Assembly (NCBI GenBank): GCA_028696715.1
Contig: JAQVGO010000002.1
Span: 1-64,000, forward strand
DNA length: 64,000 bases
Source: Bacteroidales bacterium
GTDB lineage: Bacteria > Bacteroidota > Bacteroidia > Bacteroidales > F082
Direction: 5' to 3'
Shown: piece after piece, positions 17,188 through 25,719 of the stretch
Layout of the letters: each line of letters begins with the position of its first letter
Numbering within the stretch: the first letter of the stretch is position 1
The notes under the pieces: model-generated
Database searches by the model: none
Seen by the model: only the letters and a program-made list of their open reading frames with translations
What the model was told of the DNA's origin: nothing
Position numbers and translations under genes: made by a program

Positions 17188-18090
17188 ATGAACTCATACC
17201 CATCTGATTCGGTTTTTTTGTCCGTAAAAAAGTTTTTTAGGCAACAGAGAATATTGCCCAGATTGATTTTGATCAACACCGCCGTGTTCCTGCTTGTATA
17301 TGTAGTAAACCTTTTATATTGGCTTTTTCAGGTAAAAACCGAAACTGCCTTTCTGTCTCCTTTAACCCGCTTGCTCGCCATACCTGCTGATTTGAACCAT
17401 CTCCTCATAAAACCCTGGACTTTATTTACTTATATGTTCCTACATGAGGGTTTCTTTCATCTTTTCTTCAATATGCTCGTTTTGTTTTTTGGTGGCCAGA
17501 TATTTTTACAATACCTCTCTTCACGCAAACTGCTTAGTACCTATATCTTTGGAGGCCTCACCGGTGCATTTTTTTACGTCCTGGCTTATAATATTTTTCC
17601 TGTATTTTATGGTGTTGCGCAGGTTTCTGTTGCCTTAGGGGCCTCGGCTTCTGTGTTAGCTATTCTGGTTGCCGCAGCTACCTATGTCCCGCAATACACT
17701 GTGAATCTGGTACTCATCGGTCCGGTTAAGCTAAAATACCTGGCCATCGTTTTTGTTGTATTGGATTTTTTTAGCATCCAGGGTAATAATCCCGGAGGTC
17801 ATATTGCTCATCTTGGCGGTGCTCTGTGGGGCTTCTTATATATATATTGGTACAAAAACGGAACTGACATTTATAGTTTTTTTAATCGTTTTTACTCGGA
17901 CAGGATGCATGTGAAGCCGGGCTATAAAAAGTCTGCCAGATCAATGACAGATGATGAGTATAACCGTTACCGCAACGAAGAACAGCAAATAATTGATCAA
18001 ATATTGGATAAAATAGCAAGAAATGGCTACAAAAGCCTCACCAACAAAGAGAAAGAGATACTTTTTAAATCAGGAAAAAAATCCTCCTGA
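17188..18090 (+). CDS. rhomboid-family intramembrane protease (second of two) with C-terminal DUF6576-like tail
   Basis: 300 aa. Rhomboid core with MFLHEGFFHLFFNMLVLFFGG, the Ser region GASASVLA (Ser kept, following Gly replaced by Ala), and the His region GGHIAHLGGALWG. After the last membrane segment a soluble tail (about 235-300) ends with IDQILDKIARNGYKSLT, a Bacteroidota-specific helical module. An in-frame GTG at 17170 overlaps the first rhomboid, so the ATG at 17188 is preferred. The first and second rhomboids have diverged, so they likely differ in substrate. Confidence 0.85.
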   Translation: MNSYPSDSVFLSVKKFFRQQRILPRLILINTAVFLLVYVVNLLYWLFQVKTETAFLSPLTRLLAIPADLNHLLIKPWTLFTYMFLHEGFFHLFFNMLVLFFGGQIFLQYLSSRKLLSTYIFGGLTGAFFYVLAYNIFPVFYGVAQVSVALGASASVLAILVAAATYVPQYTVNLVLIGPVKLKYLAIVFVVLDFFSIQGNNPGGHIAHLGGALWGFLYIYWYKNGTDIYSFFNRFYSDRMHVKPGYKKSARSMTDDEYNRYRNEEQQIIDQILDKIARNGYKSLTNKEKEILFKSGKKSS

Positions 18091-18181
18091 TGTAACAATT
18101 TTCTCGAAGAATTTTATTGGATAAAACCAGCTTAAAAAAGCATTATTATCATTAAAAAAAATCTCATCTAAAAATACGGAT

Positions 18182-20200
18182 TTGAATTATAAACTTTCAT
18201 CAGATTTCAAACCTACCGGAGATCAGCCTGAAGCTATCAAACAACTGGTAGAAGGACTGAAACGGGGAGATTCGTTTCAAACTTTGCTTGGTGTGACGGG
18301 TTCTGGAAAAACCTTTACTGTTGCTAATGTTTTGCAAGAGGTTAACAGGCCGGCTTTGGTATTGAGCCACAATAAAACCCTGGCTGCGCAGTTATATGGC
18401 GAGTTTAAGCAGTTTTTTCCTGACAATGCTGTGGAGTATTTTGTTTCGTACTACGACTACTATCAGCCGGAAGCTTTTATCCCCACCACAAATACATACA
18501 TCGAAAAGGACCTTTCGATCAATGATGAAATTGAGAAACTTCGTTTAAGCACAACCTCTGCCCTATTGTCGGGACGTAGAGATGTAATCGTAGTGTCTTC
18601 TGTTTCATGTATTTATGGCATTGGCAATCCGGATGATTTTAATAGTAATGTAATTTATCTGGAAAAGAATCAGCAAGTAAGTCGTAATCTTATCTTACAA
18701 GCCTTGGTTAATGCGTTGTATAGCAGGACAGATCTTGAGTTAAGCCGTGGCAAATTCAGGGTAAAAGGCGATACGCTGGACGTTTATCCGGCATACAGCG
18801 ACACCGCTTTCAGGATTATTTTCTGGGGAGATGAGGTGGACAGGCTCGAAACTATTGAAGCTGAGAGTGGAAAACGAATTGAGACACTAAACGAAATCAC
18901 AATTTTTCCGGCCAATATTTTTGTTACTTCTCAGGACAAAATGAAGGAGGCTGTGCACGAAATTCAGGATGATATGTTTAGCCAGGTGGCATATTACAAG
19001 GAAATTGGAAAATTTGAAGAAGCTAAACGACTGGAAGATCGTGTGACTTACGACATCGAGATGATGCGTGAACTTGGTTATTGCAGCGGCATTGAGAATT
19101 ATTCGCGCTATTTTGATGGCAGAAGACCCGGCTCGCGACCTTTCTGTTTATTGGATTATTTTCCGGACGATTTCATCACCATAATCGACGAAAGCCATGT
19201 TACTATTCCTCAGCTTCGTGCCATGTATGGCGGTGACCGCTCACGAAAGCAAACCCTTGTAGAATACGGCTTTCGGTTGCCTTCGGCCCTGGATAACCGC
19301 CCTCTGAAGTTTGATGAATTTGAAGCCATCACCCAACAGGTGATCTATGTGAGTGCCACACCTGGTGATTATGAACTACAACAATCACAAGGTGTTTTTG
19401 TGGAGCAACTGATCAGACCCACCGGACTGTTGGATCCTATCATTGAAGTGCGTCCGAGTATCAATCAGATTGACGATTTGCTGGATGAAATTTCAGCAGT
19501 CGTTGAACAAAAACAACGTGTTTTAGTCACAACGCTTACCAAACGTATGGCCGAAGAACTTACGAAATACCTGAACAAACTAAACGTGAACTCCCGTTAT
19601 ATTCATTCGGATATCGACACCCTCGAACGTGTTGAAATAATGCTCGGGCTGCGCAATGGCACCTTTGATGTTTTGGTTGGAGTAAATCTGCTAAGAGAAG
19701 GACTGGATTTACCTGAAGTGAGCCTGGTTGCCATTTTGGACGCCGACAAGGAAGGTTTTTTAAGGTCGGAACGTTCTCTTACCCAAACAGCCGGTCGAGC
19801 TGCCCGTAATGTAAACTCAAAAGTAATCATGTATGCCGACCATATCACCGGATCGATGCAGCGAACCATAGACGAAACCAACAGAAGACGATCTAAACAG
19901 TTGGCCTACAACGAAAAACACAATATTACTCCGCGTAGCATTATCAAATCAATGCAAAACGTATTGGGGCAAAAACACAGACCAGATCAGGATTCTGTTT
20001 ATCCTTTTGCTGCTGCAGAACCTGCTGTTGTTTCCGATCCTGTTATGGCATACTGGTCTGAGGCCGAACTAAAAAAAGCCATTCAGAATGCCAAAAAAGC
20101 AATGGATGCAGCTGTTAAAGAACTTGATTTTATTGAAGCGGCCAGATTACGGGACGAAATCAAATTATTTGAGGATCAGTTAAATAAAATCAAATTGTAG
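18182..20200 (+). CDS. uvrB: excinuclease ABC subunit B
   Basis: 672 aa, full-length UvrB. Walker A GVTGSGKT (about 41-48), the damage-probing beta-hairpin with YYDYYQPEAF, the DESH box, helicase motifs in the second RecA domain (VGVNLLREGLDLPEVSLVAILDADKEGFLRS), and the C-terminal UVR module (AVKELDFIEAARLRDEI) that recruits UvrC. It loads on damaged DNA with UvrA during nucleotide excision repair. The start is TTG at 18182: it gives the conserved NYKLSSDFKPTGDQPEA beginning, and no ATG fits. Confidence 0.97.
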   Translation: MNYKLSSDFKPTGDQPEAIKQLVEGLKRGDSFQTLLGVTGSGKTFTVANVLQEVNRPALVLSHNKTLAAQLYGEFKQFFPDNAVEYFVSYYDYYQPEAFIPTTNTYIEKDLSINDEIEKLRLSTTSALLSGRRDVIVVSSVSCIYGIGNPDDFNSNVIYLEKNQQVSRNLILQALVNALYSRTDLELSRGKFRVKGDTLDVYPAYSDTAFRIIFWGDEVDRLETIEAESGKRIETLNEITIFPANIFVTSQDKMKEAVHEIQDDMFSQVAYYKEIGKFEEAKRLEDRVTYDIEMMRELGYCSGIENYSRYFDGRRPGSRPFCLLDYFPDDFITIIDESHVTIPQLRAMYGGDRSRKQTLVEYGFRLPSALDNRPLKFDEFEAITQQVIYVSATPGDYELQQSQGVFVEQLIRPTGLLDPIIEVRPSINQIDDLLDEISAVVEQKQRVLVTTLTKRMAEELTKYLNKLNVNSRYIHSDIDTLERVEIMLGLRNGTFDVLVGVNLLREGLDLPEVSLVAILDADKEGFLRSERSLTQTAGRAARNVNSKVIMYADHITGSMQRTIDETNRRRSKQLAYNEKHNITPRSIIKSMQNVLGQKHRPDQDSVYPFAAAEPAVVSDPVMAYWSEAELKKAIQNAKKAMDAAVKELDFIEAARLRDEIKLFEDQLNKIKL

Positions 20201-20248
20201 CGTTTCCTCTAAAATTTATTTGTACAATCCTGTTAGCCAGTAATTTAA

Positions 20249-20280
20249 AATAACTTTATTTGGCATTAAATAAAGTTATT
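20249..20280. repeat. perfect 13-bp inverted repeat upstream of receiver gene
   Basis: The left arm AATAACTTTATTT (20249-20261) and right arm (20268-20280) are perfect inverses around a 6-base spacer, GGCATT. A further AATAACTT copy lies at 20295-20302. No T-run follows the right arm on the plus strand, so it fits an operator at least as well as a terminator for uvrB. Confidence 0.55.
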
Positions 20281-20412
20281 AACGAATATCTGTAAATAAC
20301 TTAGCATTTTTATGTAGGTATTCACAGTTAATTCCCTAATTTTGCTACATATAGAATGAAAATGATAAGTCAACCTGAGCATATAAACCAACTTCTGATT
20401 TAACTTAACTAC

Positions 20413-20784
20413 ATGAAAAAGAAAATTTTAGTTATGGATGATGAGCTTAGCATCAGGATGCTCCTCGAAAACTTCCTGAGTAAAAGCTATGACGTCATCA
20501 CTAAAAATGACGGTATGGAGGGTATCAAATGGATGGAAGACGGCAATATGCCCGACCTCATTGTTGCTGATATTCAAATGCCTAACCTCGATGGATATGA
20601 ATTTATCAAGAATATCCGTTCGAGTGGTTTTTTTAAAGACGTTCCATTAATCATGTTGTCGGGCATTGAAAGCTCACAGGAAAAAGTAAAATGCCTCAAA
20701 TTAGGAGCTAACGATTATATGGTTAAACCATTTAATCCGGAGGAGCTCTCAGTTCGGATCGAACTACTGCTCGCCCGCAAATAA
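20413..20784 (+). CDS. single-domain response regulator (CheY-like)
   Basis: 123 aa consisting only of a receiver domain. The full phosphorylation site is present: Asp9/Asp10 acidic pair, phospho-acceptor Asp53 (VADIQMP), Ser83, and Lys105 (MVKPF). There is no output domain, so it must act by protein contact or pass phosphate on. It is 17 bp upstream of, and probably co-transcribed with, the pseudo-receiver sugar transferase. A TAATTTTG -7-like box lies at 20337-20344. It opens the polysaccharide locus, and its cognate kinase may be the hybrid kinase at the other end. Confidence 0.9.
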   Translation: MKKKILVMDDELSIRMLLENFLSKSYDVITKNDGMEGIKWMEDGNMPDLIVADIQMPNLDGYEFIKNIRSSGFFKDVPLIMLSGIESSQEKVKCLKLGANDYMVKPFNPEELSVRIELLLARK

Positions 20785-20801
20785 CCTAACTTTATTCTGC
20801 C

Positions 20802-21989
20802 ATGGCCGAAACCAGTCTTCATCAATATAAGGTGCTGTATATCGGTGGATATCCCGATTTTATTCAGGAACTTAATTCCCGACCTGAATGGTTTGATCTT
20901 ACAATTGTTGAAAACGGCCTCAAAGCCATGAGTTTATTAAAAGATGATCAATCTATCCAGGCCATCATTTGTGAGACTTATTTGCCCGGAATGAATGGAA
21001 TCGATATCGCTGAAATGCGGCAGGCCAAACAAATTCATGAAAAAACTCCTTTTGTTCTCGTTTCGCCTGAAAAAGACGATAAAAACAGTGCAAAAGCCTT
21101 CAAAACAGTCGTTAACGACTTTTACGAAGGAAAACTGGATGCTGAAAAACTCTACCACAGGATTTATTATCTCCGGAAATATTTTGACTATTACAATACT
21201 GAATCTGAAGAAACAAAAGGAAACCGTGAATACAAAATACCCTGGGACAAAAGGCTTTTTGATATCGTAGTATCTTTTGTGGCGCTGCTCATCCTCTCCC
21301 CTTTGCTGATCCTTGTGATGATTGCCATCAGACTGGAATCGAAAGGAAAAGTTTTTTATACCAGTAAACGCGTGGGCACAGGTTATAGGATTTTTGATTT
21401 TTATAAACTCCGATCGATGCGTATGGGTGCAGATGCAGCCCTCAAAGATTTGAAGCATCTGAATCAATATGATGCTGAGAAGAAACCGGAAAAAGCTGAT
21501 GATGTGTGTCCGCGATGTGCTTCACTGCCCGAAGGAGAATACTGTTCTGAGGTACTTTATTCGGAAGGAAAAAAAATATGTGAATATTGGTATTTTGAAA
21601 AGAAAAAACAAAAAGCCGACAGCACTTTTATTAAGATTAAGGATGATCCGCGTGTGACGCGCGTGGGAAAATTCATCCGAAACACCAGTATTGATGAGCT
21701 ACCTCAATTGGTGAATGTTTTTAAAGGAGATATGTCAATTGTTGGTAACCGTCCGCTTCCTTTATACGAAGCCGAAATGTTAACATCAGACGACTGGAGC
21801 GAAAGATTTATGGGGCCGGCAGGTATTACCGGGCTCTGGCAGGTTGAAAAAAGAGGCAAGAAAGGTTCCATGTCAGAAGAAGAAAGAAAAGCCCTGGACA
21901 ATCAATATGCCAGGAATTATTCATTTTGGGGAGACATTAAATTGATTTTAAAGACTATACCAGCACTGTTTCAAAAAGAAAATGTTTAA
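20802..21989 (+). CDS. pseudo-receiver fused to polyprenyl-phosphate sugar-1-phosphate transferase
   Basis: 395 aa in two parts. Residues 8-125 have a receiver-like fold, but the phospho-acceptor position is Glu58 (IICETYLPGMNG) and the acidic pair is Gly15/Gly16, so it cannot be phosphorylated normally. Ser88 and Lys111 remain. Residues 145-395 are a WbaP/WcaJ-type initiating transferase: one membrane hairpin (153-177), KRVG, KLRSM, DPRVTRVGKFIR, catalytic IDELPQ, and GDMSIVGNRPLPL. It would move a sugar phosphate to undecaprenyl phosphate. A loop insert (about 212-275) holds Cys236, Cys239, Cys248 and Cys260. Confidence 0.88.
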   Translation: MAETSLHQYKVLYIGGYPDFIQELNSRPEWFDLTIVENGLKAMSLLKDDQSIQAIICETYLPGMNGIDIAEMRQAKQIHEKTPFVLVSPEKDDKNSAKAFKTVVNDFYEGKLDAEKLYHRIYYLRKYFDYYNTESEETKGNREYKIPWDKRLFDIVVSFVALLILSPLLILVMIAIRLESKGKVFYTSKRVGTGYRIFDFYKLRSMRMGADAALKDLKHLNQYDAEKKPEKADDVCPRCASLPEGEYCSEVLYSEGKKICEYWYFEKKKQKADSTFIKIKDDPRVTRVGKFIRNTSIDELPQLVNVFKGDMSIVGNRPLPLYEAEMLTSDDWSERFMGPAGITGLWQVEKRGKKGSMSEEERKALDNQYARNYSFWGDIKLILKTIPALFQKENV

Positions 21990-22029
21990 AATTATGTCAG
22001 GAAATTGTTAAAAACTCCTTGATAACTCT

Positions 22030-22893
22030 ATGAACCACAAATTAAATATCAAAGTAATTCTTTTCTATCTTGCAAGATTGTTTATAGAAGTACTAAAAAT
22101 TCAGCAATTGAAACAACCTCTACGGCATAGAAATTTTGTGCATATCGTTTTTGTGATATGCTTATTGCTTACAGCAGTGCCGCGTATCGAAGCTCAAATC
22201 AGAGCCGATGATGCATCTAAGCTGTTTAATCCCCTCACCGACGATATTACAAAACGATTGCCCACATTGCGCGTCCTGCTTGATTCTGCTGTTGCCAATG
22301 CTCCTTCTGTCAGGTATGAAGAACTTAAAGCCGATTTTTATTATTATGAACAAAAAACTCAGGAAAGATACTGGCTGGAACACTTTAGCTTTAATTTGGA
22401 CTGGAACTGGGGAAAATGGAATTTTAGAGATCGTGACGAGCTCACACGACTTGATCGCTTCTACTTGAGCGAATCATTCCGGGATAATTTTGCTGTAGGT
22501 TTTTACATACGCTTCCCTTTTGCTACACTTGTTGACCGTAAAAACAGAATAAACAAACAGAAAAAATGGATTGAGCTATCCCTGGTACAGCGCGAAATAA
22601 ACAAAAAATATATTGAAAGTGAAGTGATTGAAACTTACAATATGATGATACAATGGCAAAATTACATCAGAATTTATAACGATTATCAAAAGTTTACCAT
22701 GATTCAGATGCAAATGGCTCAAAATCAATTTTTAAATGGTGAAATAAGTATAGCAGAATATACGAGGCTCAAAGAAATTCAAACACGCGGGGCTGTTGAA
22801 TACCAACAAGCTATTGCCGAATTTAGCAAGAATTATCAACTTCTTGAAATACTTACTGGAATCAACTTTAACTTGATAAATGTACTAAGATAA
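22030..22893 (+). CDS. short TolC-like outer-membrane protein
   Basis: 287 aa. A hydrophobic segment ending RIEAQ looks like a signal peptide. With the ATG at 22030 it is preceded by about 35 residues, so a TTG at 22108 may be the true start. The mature part is helical, with long amphipathic stretches and a beta-like patch (FNLDWNWGKWNF), resembling one half of the TolC/OEP repeat, which is normally over 400 residues. It is placed directly before the chain-length protein, so an export role in the outer membrane is likely. No Wza-type exporter is found in the window. Confidence 0.6.
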   Translation: MNHKLNIKVILFYLARLFIEVLKIQQLKQPLRHRNFVHIVFVICLLLTAVPRIEAQIRADDASKLFNPLTDDITKRLPTLRVLLDSAVANAPSVRYEELKADFYYYEQKTQERYWLEHFSFNLDWNWGKWNFRDRDELTRLDRFYLSESFRDNFAVGFYIRFPFATLVDRKNRINKQKKWIELSLVQREINKKYIESEVIETYNMMIQWQNYIRIYNDYQKFTMIQMQMAQNQFLNGEISIAEYTRLKEIQTRGAVEYQQAIAEFSKNYQLLEILTGINFNLINVLR

Positions 22894-22900
22894 CCAAACA

Positions 22901-25711
22901 ATGGATCTAGCCCAATTTATACGCGTATTTCGAAAAAATATATTGCTTCTAATAGCAATACCGCTGCTGCTGGCAGTTGTTGTCTATTATTTTACACGTA
23001 ATCAAAGTAAAGTTTACGAATCGGAAGCCATTATCTATACGGGTATCACAACCGGCTACTCTATTGAATCAACCGCCCAACGGCCTACCGACTTTTTTAG
23101 TACCTCAGCACAATTTGATAACCTGATAAACCTGATCAATTCGCGGCAAACCATTGTTGAATCTGCTATTATGTTGTTGGCCCAAAACCTTTCTTTAGAA
23201 ACTTACAACGCACAATACATTTCACAGGAAAATTATCATAAGCTTCACCAGATGGTTCCCAAAAGAGTGAAGGATATGGTGGTGAAAAATGGAAAGGCAG
23301 GAATAGAACGTGAAAAAGAAGAACAGATCAAGAACCTGGAAAAGGAAATCAAAAGCCTCGAAAAAGAGATTAACAAGAAAAGAAATCGTGCCTTAGTTGA
23401 GCTTACAAACGGAAACGGAAACGGAGTTAGCAATCTGGCAGATTATGAGCCTCAGACTGGTGTATCAAAAAATACAGCACAATATGCCGACAGTCCCGAT
23501 TCCGGAAGTAATAAAAAAACGCATGTAGTGCAGGCAGGCGAAACACTGCTTTCAATTTCCAGGAAATACGGCATCAGCCTTACCAAACTCCGCGAACTTA
23601 ACCAGTTTGAAGGCCAGCTTAAGGTAGGGCAACGAATTGTGATTGCATCAGATGGCACAAACCAAAGCAACAACTTTGGATATTCAGAAAAGGTTGTCAG
23701 TCTTTACGATGAAGATGAAATGCTTGACGATGTTGTTAACATGCCTGCTGTTGATCCAAAACAAGAACCTGCTTATGATCAGTTTAACCTGGATTTATTA
23801 GCTGAATCTGAAGCTTTTACAATTGAAAAAGATCCCATTATACCACGAGGTATTCGTGAAGACGACTTTTATAGAACCATTCAGAATTTCACAAATTACT
23901 ATAATTCGAGTGATACCAATTTCATTTATGGTTTGCTGCATTACGGCCAAAGCCCGCACTATAGCATCACTTCCATCAAGAAGCTTCAAATTTACAGGAT
24001 CAACAATAGCGACCTCGTTCGCTTAATCTATACTTCTGACGATCCCGGAATTTGCCAGCAAACCCTGAAAATCATCGCCCATGTTTTTGTAAAAAATTAC
24101 AAGCTCCTAAAAGAGAACCAAACCGATCTTGTTGTAGGTTATTTTAAAAGGCAGGTTGATTCGGCTGATCTTCAGCTTCAGGCAGCGGAAGACAGATTGC
24201 TGAAATTCAACAAAAAAAATAACATCATCAATTATGCCGAGCAAACGAAATACATCGCTGCTCAAAAAGAAGATCTTGACCTGTATTACCAAAATGAACA
24301 GGTACGTATGGCTCAGGCTTCTGCCGCCCTGCGCGAATTAGAAACAAAGCTCACCAGGCGTGATAGCATCTATCTGAAAAGCGATATGATCAATCAGAAA
24401 AGAAAACAATTTGCTGATATCTCTGAGAAGATTCTGATCAACGAGCTGGCCGAAGATTACGATCAACGAATTGGAAATGAGATTGCCCGATTACGCCTCC
24501 AGGCAGATCAATTGAGAGACGAAATTAAACTTTATGTTGACCAACTTTATTTGTACAGCCATTCCACTCAAGGCGTTCCGATAGCGGCTTTATTGGATGA
24601 GTGGCTCAATAATGCACTTAGCTATGAAGAAGCCAAAGCCAGCTTGGTAGTGCTTTCGAGAAGAAAGATGGATTTCGTAAGAACGTATCAGCGCTTTGCA
24701 CCGCTGGGAGCCATGCTCAAGCGTATCGAACGTGAAATAACGGTTGCCGAGCAATCTTATCTCGAATTGCTGCGAAGCCTTAATCTGGCCAAAATGCGTC
24801 AGCAGAACCTGCAAATGGCCACTAATATTCGTATTGTTGACCCACCCTATTTTCCATTGAATGCGCAGGCCTCCAAAGCACGGTTTTTGGTTCCGGCTGC
24901 TGCCATCATTGGATTTTTGCTTGTGGCATTTATCATCTTGGTGTTGGAATATTTCGATCAGTCGCTTCGAAATCCGGAACGGGTCTCGAAACAGATCAAG
25001 CTCAAGATTGCAGGTGCCTATCCTTATCTTGGGTCTAATATCGAAATGAAAAATCGGGCAGTGATCAGCAACCGGCTTATTGAAATGATCCTTCAAAATT
25101 TGAAGCTTCAGCTATCACATAATGCCATATTTCCGGCACAAAAACCTTATTTCATACTCTTCTTTAGCACCCAGGAACAAACCGGAAAAACTTTTATTGC
25201 ACAAAAACTAGCCAACAAACTCAGAACCTATGGCGAAAAAGTAATGGTGTTGAACTACAACAATACACTTGATTATGAAACGGATCAACAGGATTTTAAC
25301 CTCACTTACCCTTACGAAATTGCCGAGGATTTTGCCAGAGCTTCAACGATTAAAGATTTGATTAGCAATAACATACTCAGAAAAGAAAATTACGTATATG
25401 ACTATATCTTTTTAGAGATCCCCTCCATCATTTACCACGATTACCCGCTTGAACTGATGAACGAGGTGGATGCCTCGCTGATGTTGCTTAAGTCGAGTAG
25501 TAAATGGAATAAAGCAGACGAAAGTGCCTTAAACATCCTGAAGCAAGTGTTGCGCGAAGAACCACAAATTGTATTAAATGAAGCCGAAGACTATGCCATA
25601 GAGGAGATAATTTCGGGCATAAAAGTTAAAAAGACTTCACCCTTCAAAGCAAAATTGCTTCATGCTATCTCATATCCGGCCAGAATCAGAGTACAGGTAA
25701 AAGAAAATTAG
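22901..25711 (+). CDS. polysaccharide co-polymerase (Wzz/GumC-like) with LysM domain and degenerate BY-kinase domain
   Basis: 936 aa. Membrane helix 1 is at about 13-31 and helix 2 at about 659-685, with a long periplasmic region between. That region has a short coiled coil (about 136-165), then a LysM domain (about 206-249, HVVQAGETLLSISRKYGIS), then long helical arms. The cytoplasmic end (about 690-936) is a BY-kinase fold in which Walker A is reduced to QEQTGKT (about 757-763). The A' and B motifs lose their Asp residues (VLNYNNT, FLEIPS), and there is no Tyr cluster at the tail. It probably sets polymer length or export without kinase activity. Confidence 0.8.
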   Translation: MDLAQFIRVFRKNILLLIAIPLLLAVVVYYFTRNQSKVYESEAIIYTGITTGYSIESTAQRPTDFFSTSAQFDNLINLINSRQTIVESAIMLLAQNLSLETYNAQYISQENYHKLHQMVPKRVKDMVVKNGKAGIEREKEEQIKNLEKEIKSLEKEINKKRNRALVELTNGNGNGVSNLADYEPQTGVSKNTAQYADSPDSGSNKKTHVVQAGETLLSISRKYGISLTKLRELNQFEGQLKVGQRIVIASDGTNQSNNFGYSEKVVSLYDEDEMLDDVVNMPAVDPKQEPAYDQFNLDLLAESEAFTIEKDPIIPRGIREDDFYRTIQNFTNYYNSSDTNFIYGLLHYGQSPHYSITSIKKLQIYRINNSDLVRLIYTSDDPGICQQTLKIIAHVFVKNYKLLKENQTDLVVGYFKRQVDSADLQLQAAEDRLLKFNKKNNIINYAEQTKYIAAQKEDLDLYYQNEQVRMAQASAALRELETKLTRRDSIYLKSDMINQKRKQFADISEKILINELAEDYDQRIGNEIARLRLQADQLRDEIKLYVDQLYLYSHSTQGVPIAALLDEWLNNALSYEEAKASLVVLSRRKMDFVRTYQRFAPLGAMLKRIEREITVAEQSYLELLRSLNLAKMRQQNLQMATNIRIVDPPYFPLNAQASKARFLVPAAAIIGFLLVAFIILVLEYFDQSLRNPERVSKQIKLKIAGAYPYLGSNIEMKNRAVISNRLIEMILQNLKLQLSHNAIFPAQKPYFILFFSTQEQTGKTFIAQKLANKLRTYGEKVMVLNYNNTLDYETDQQDFNLTYPYEIAEDFARASTIKDLISNNILRKENYVYDYIFLEIPSIIYHDYPLELMNEVDASLMLLKSSSKWNKADESALNILKQVLREEPQIVLNEAEDYAIEEIISGIKVKKTSPFKAKLLHAISYPARIRVQVKEN

Positions 25712-25719
25712 CCTGAGCC

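Noticed and set aside
20937..21467. Long minus-strand open frame opposite the sugar transferase
   Set aside because: Low-complexity Phe/Ile/Lys composition typical of the complement of a coding strand, with no start context or domain.
22901..25711. Calling the chain-length protein an active tyrosine autokinase
   Set aside because: Motifs A' and B lack the acidic residues and there is no Tyr-rich tail.
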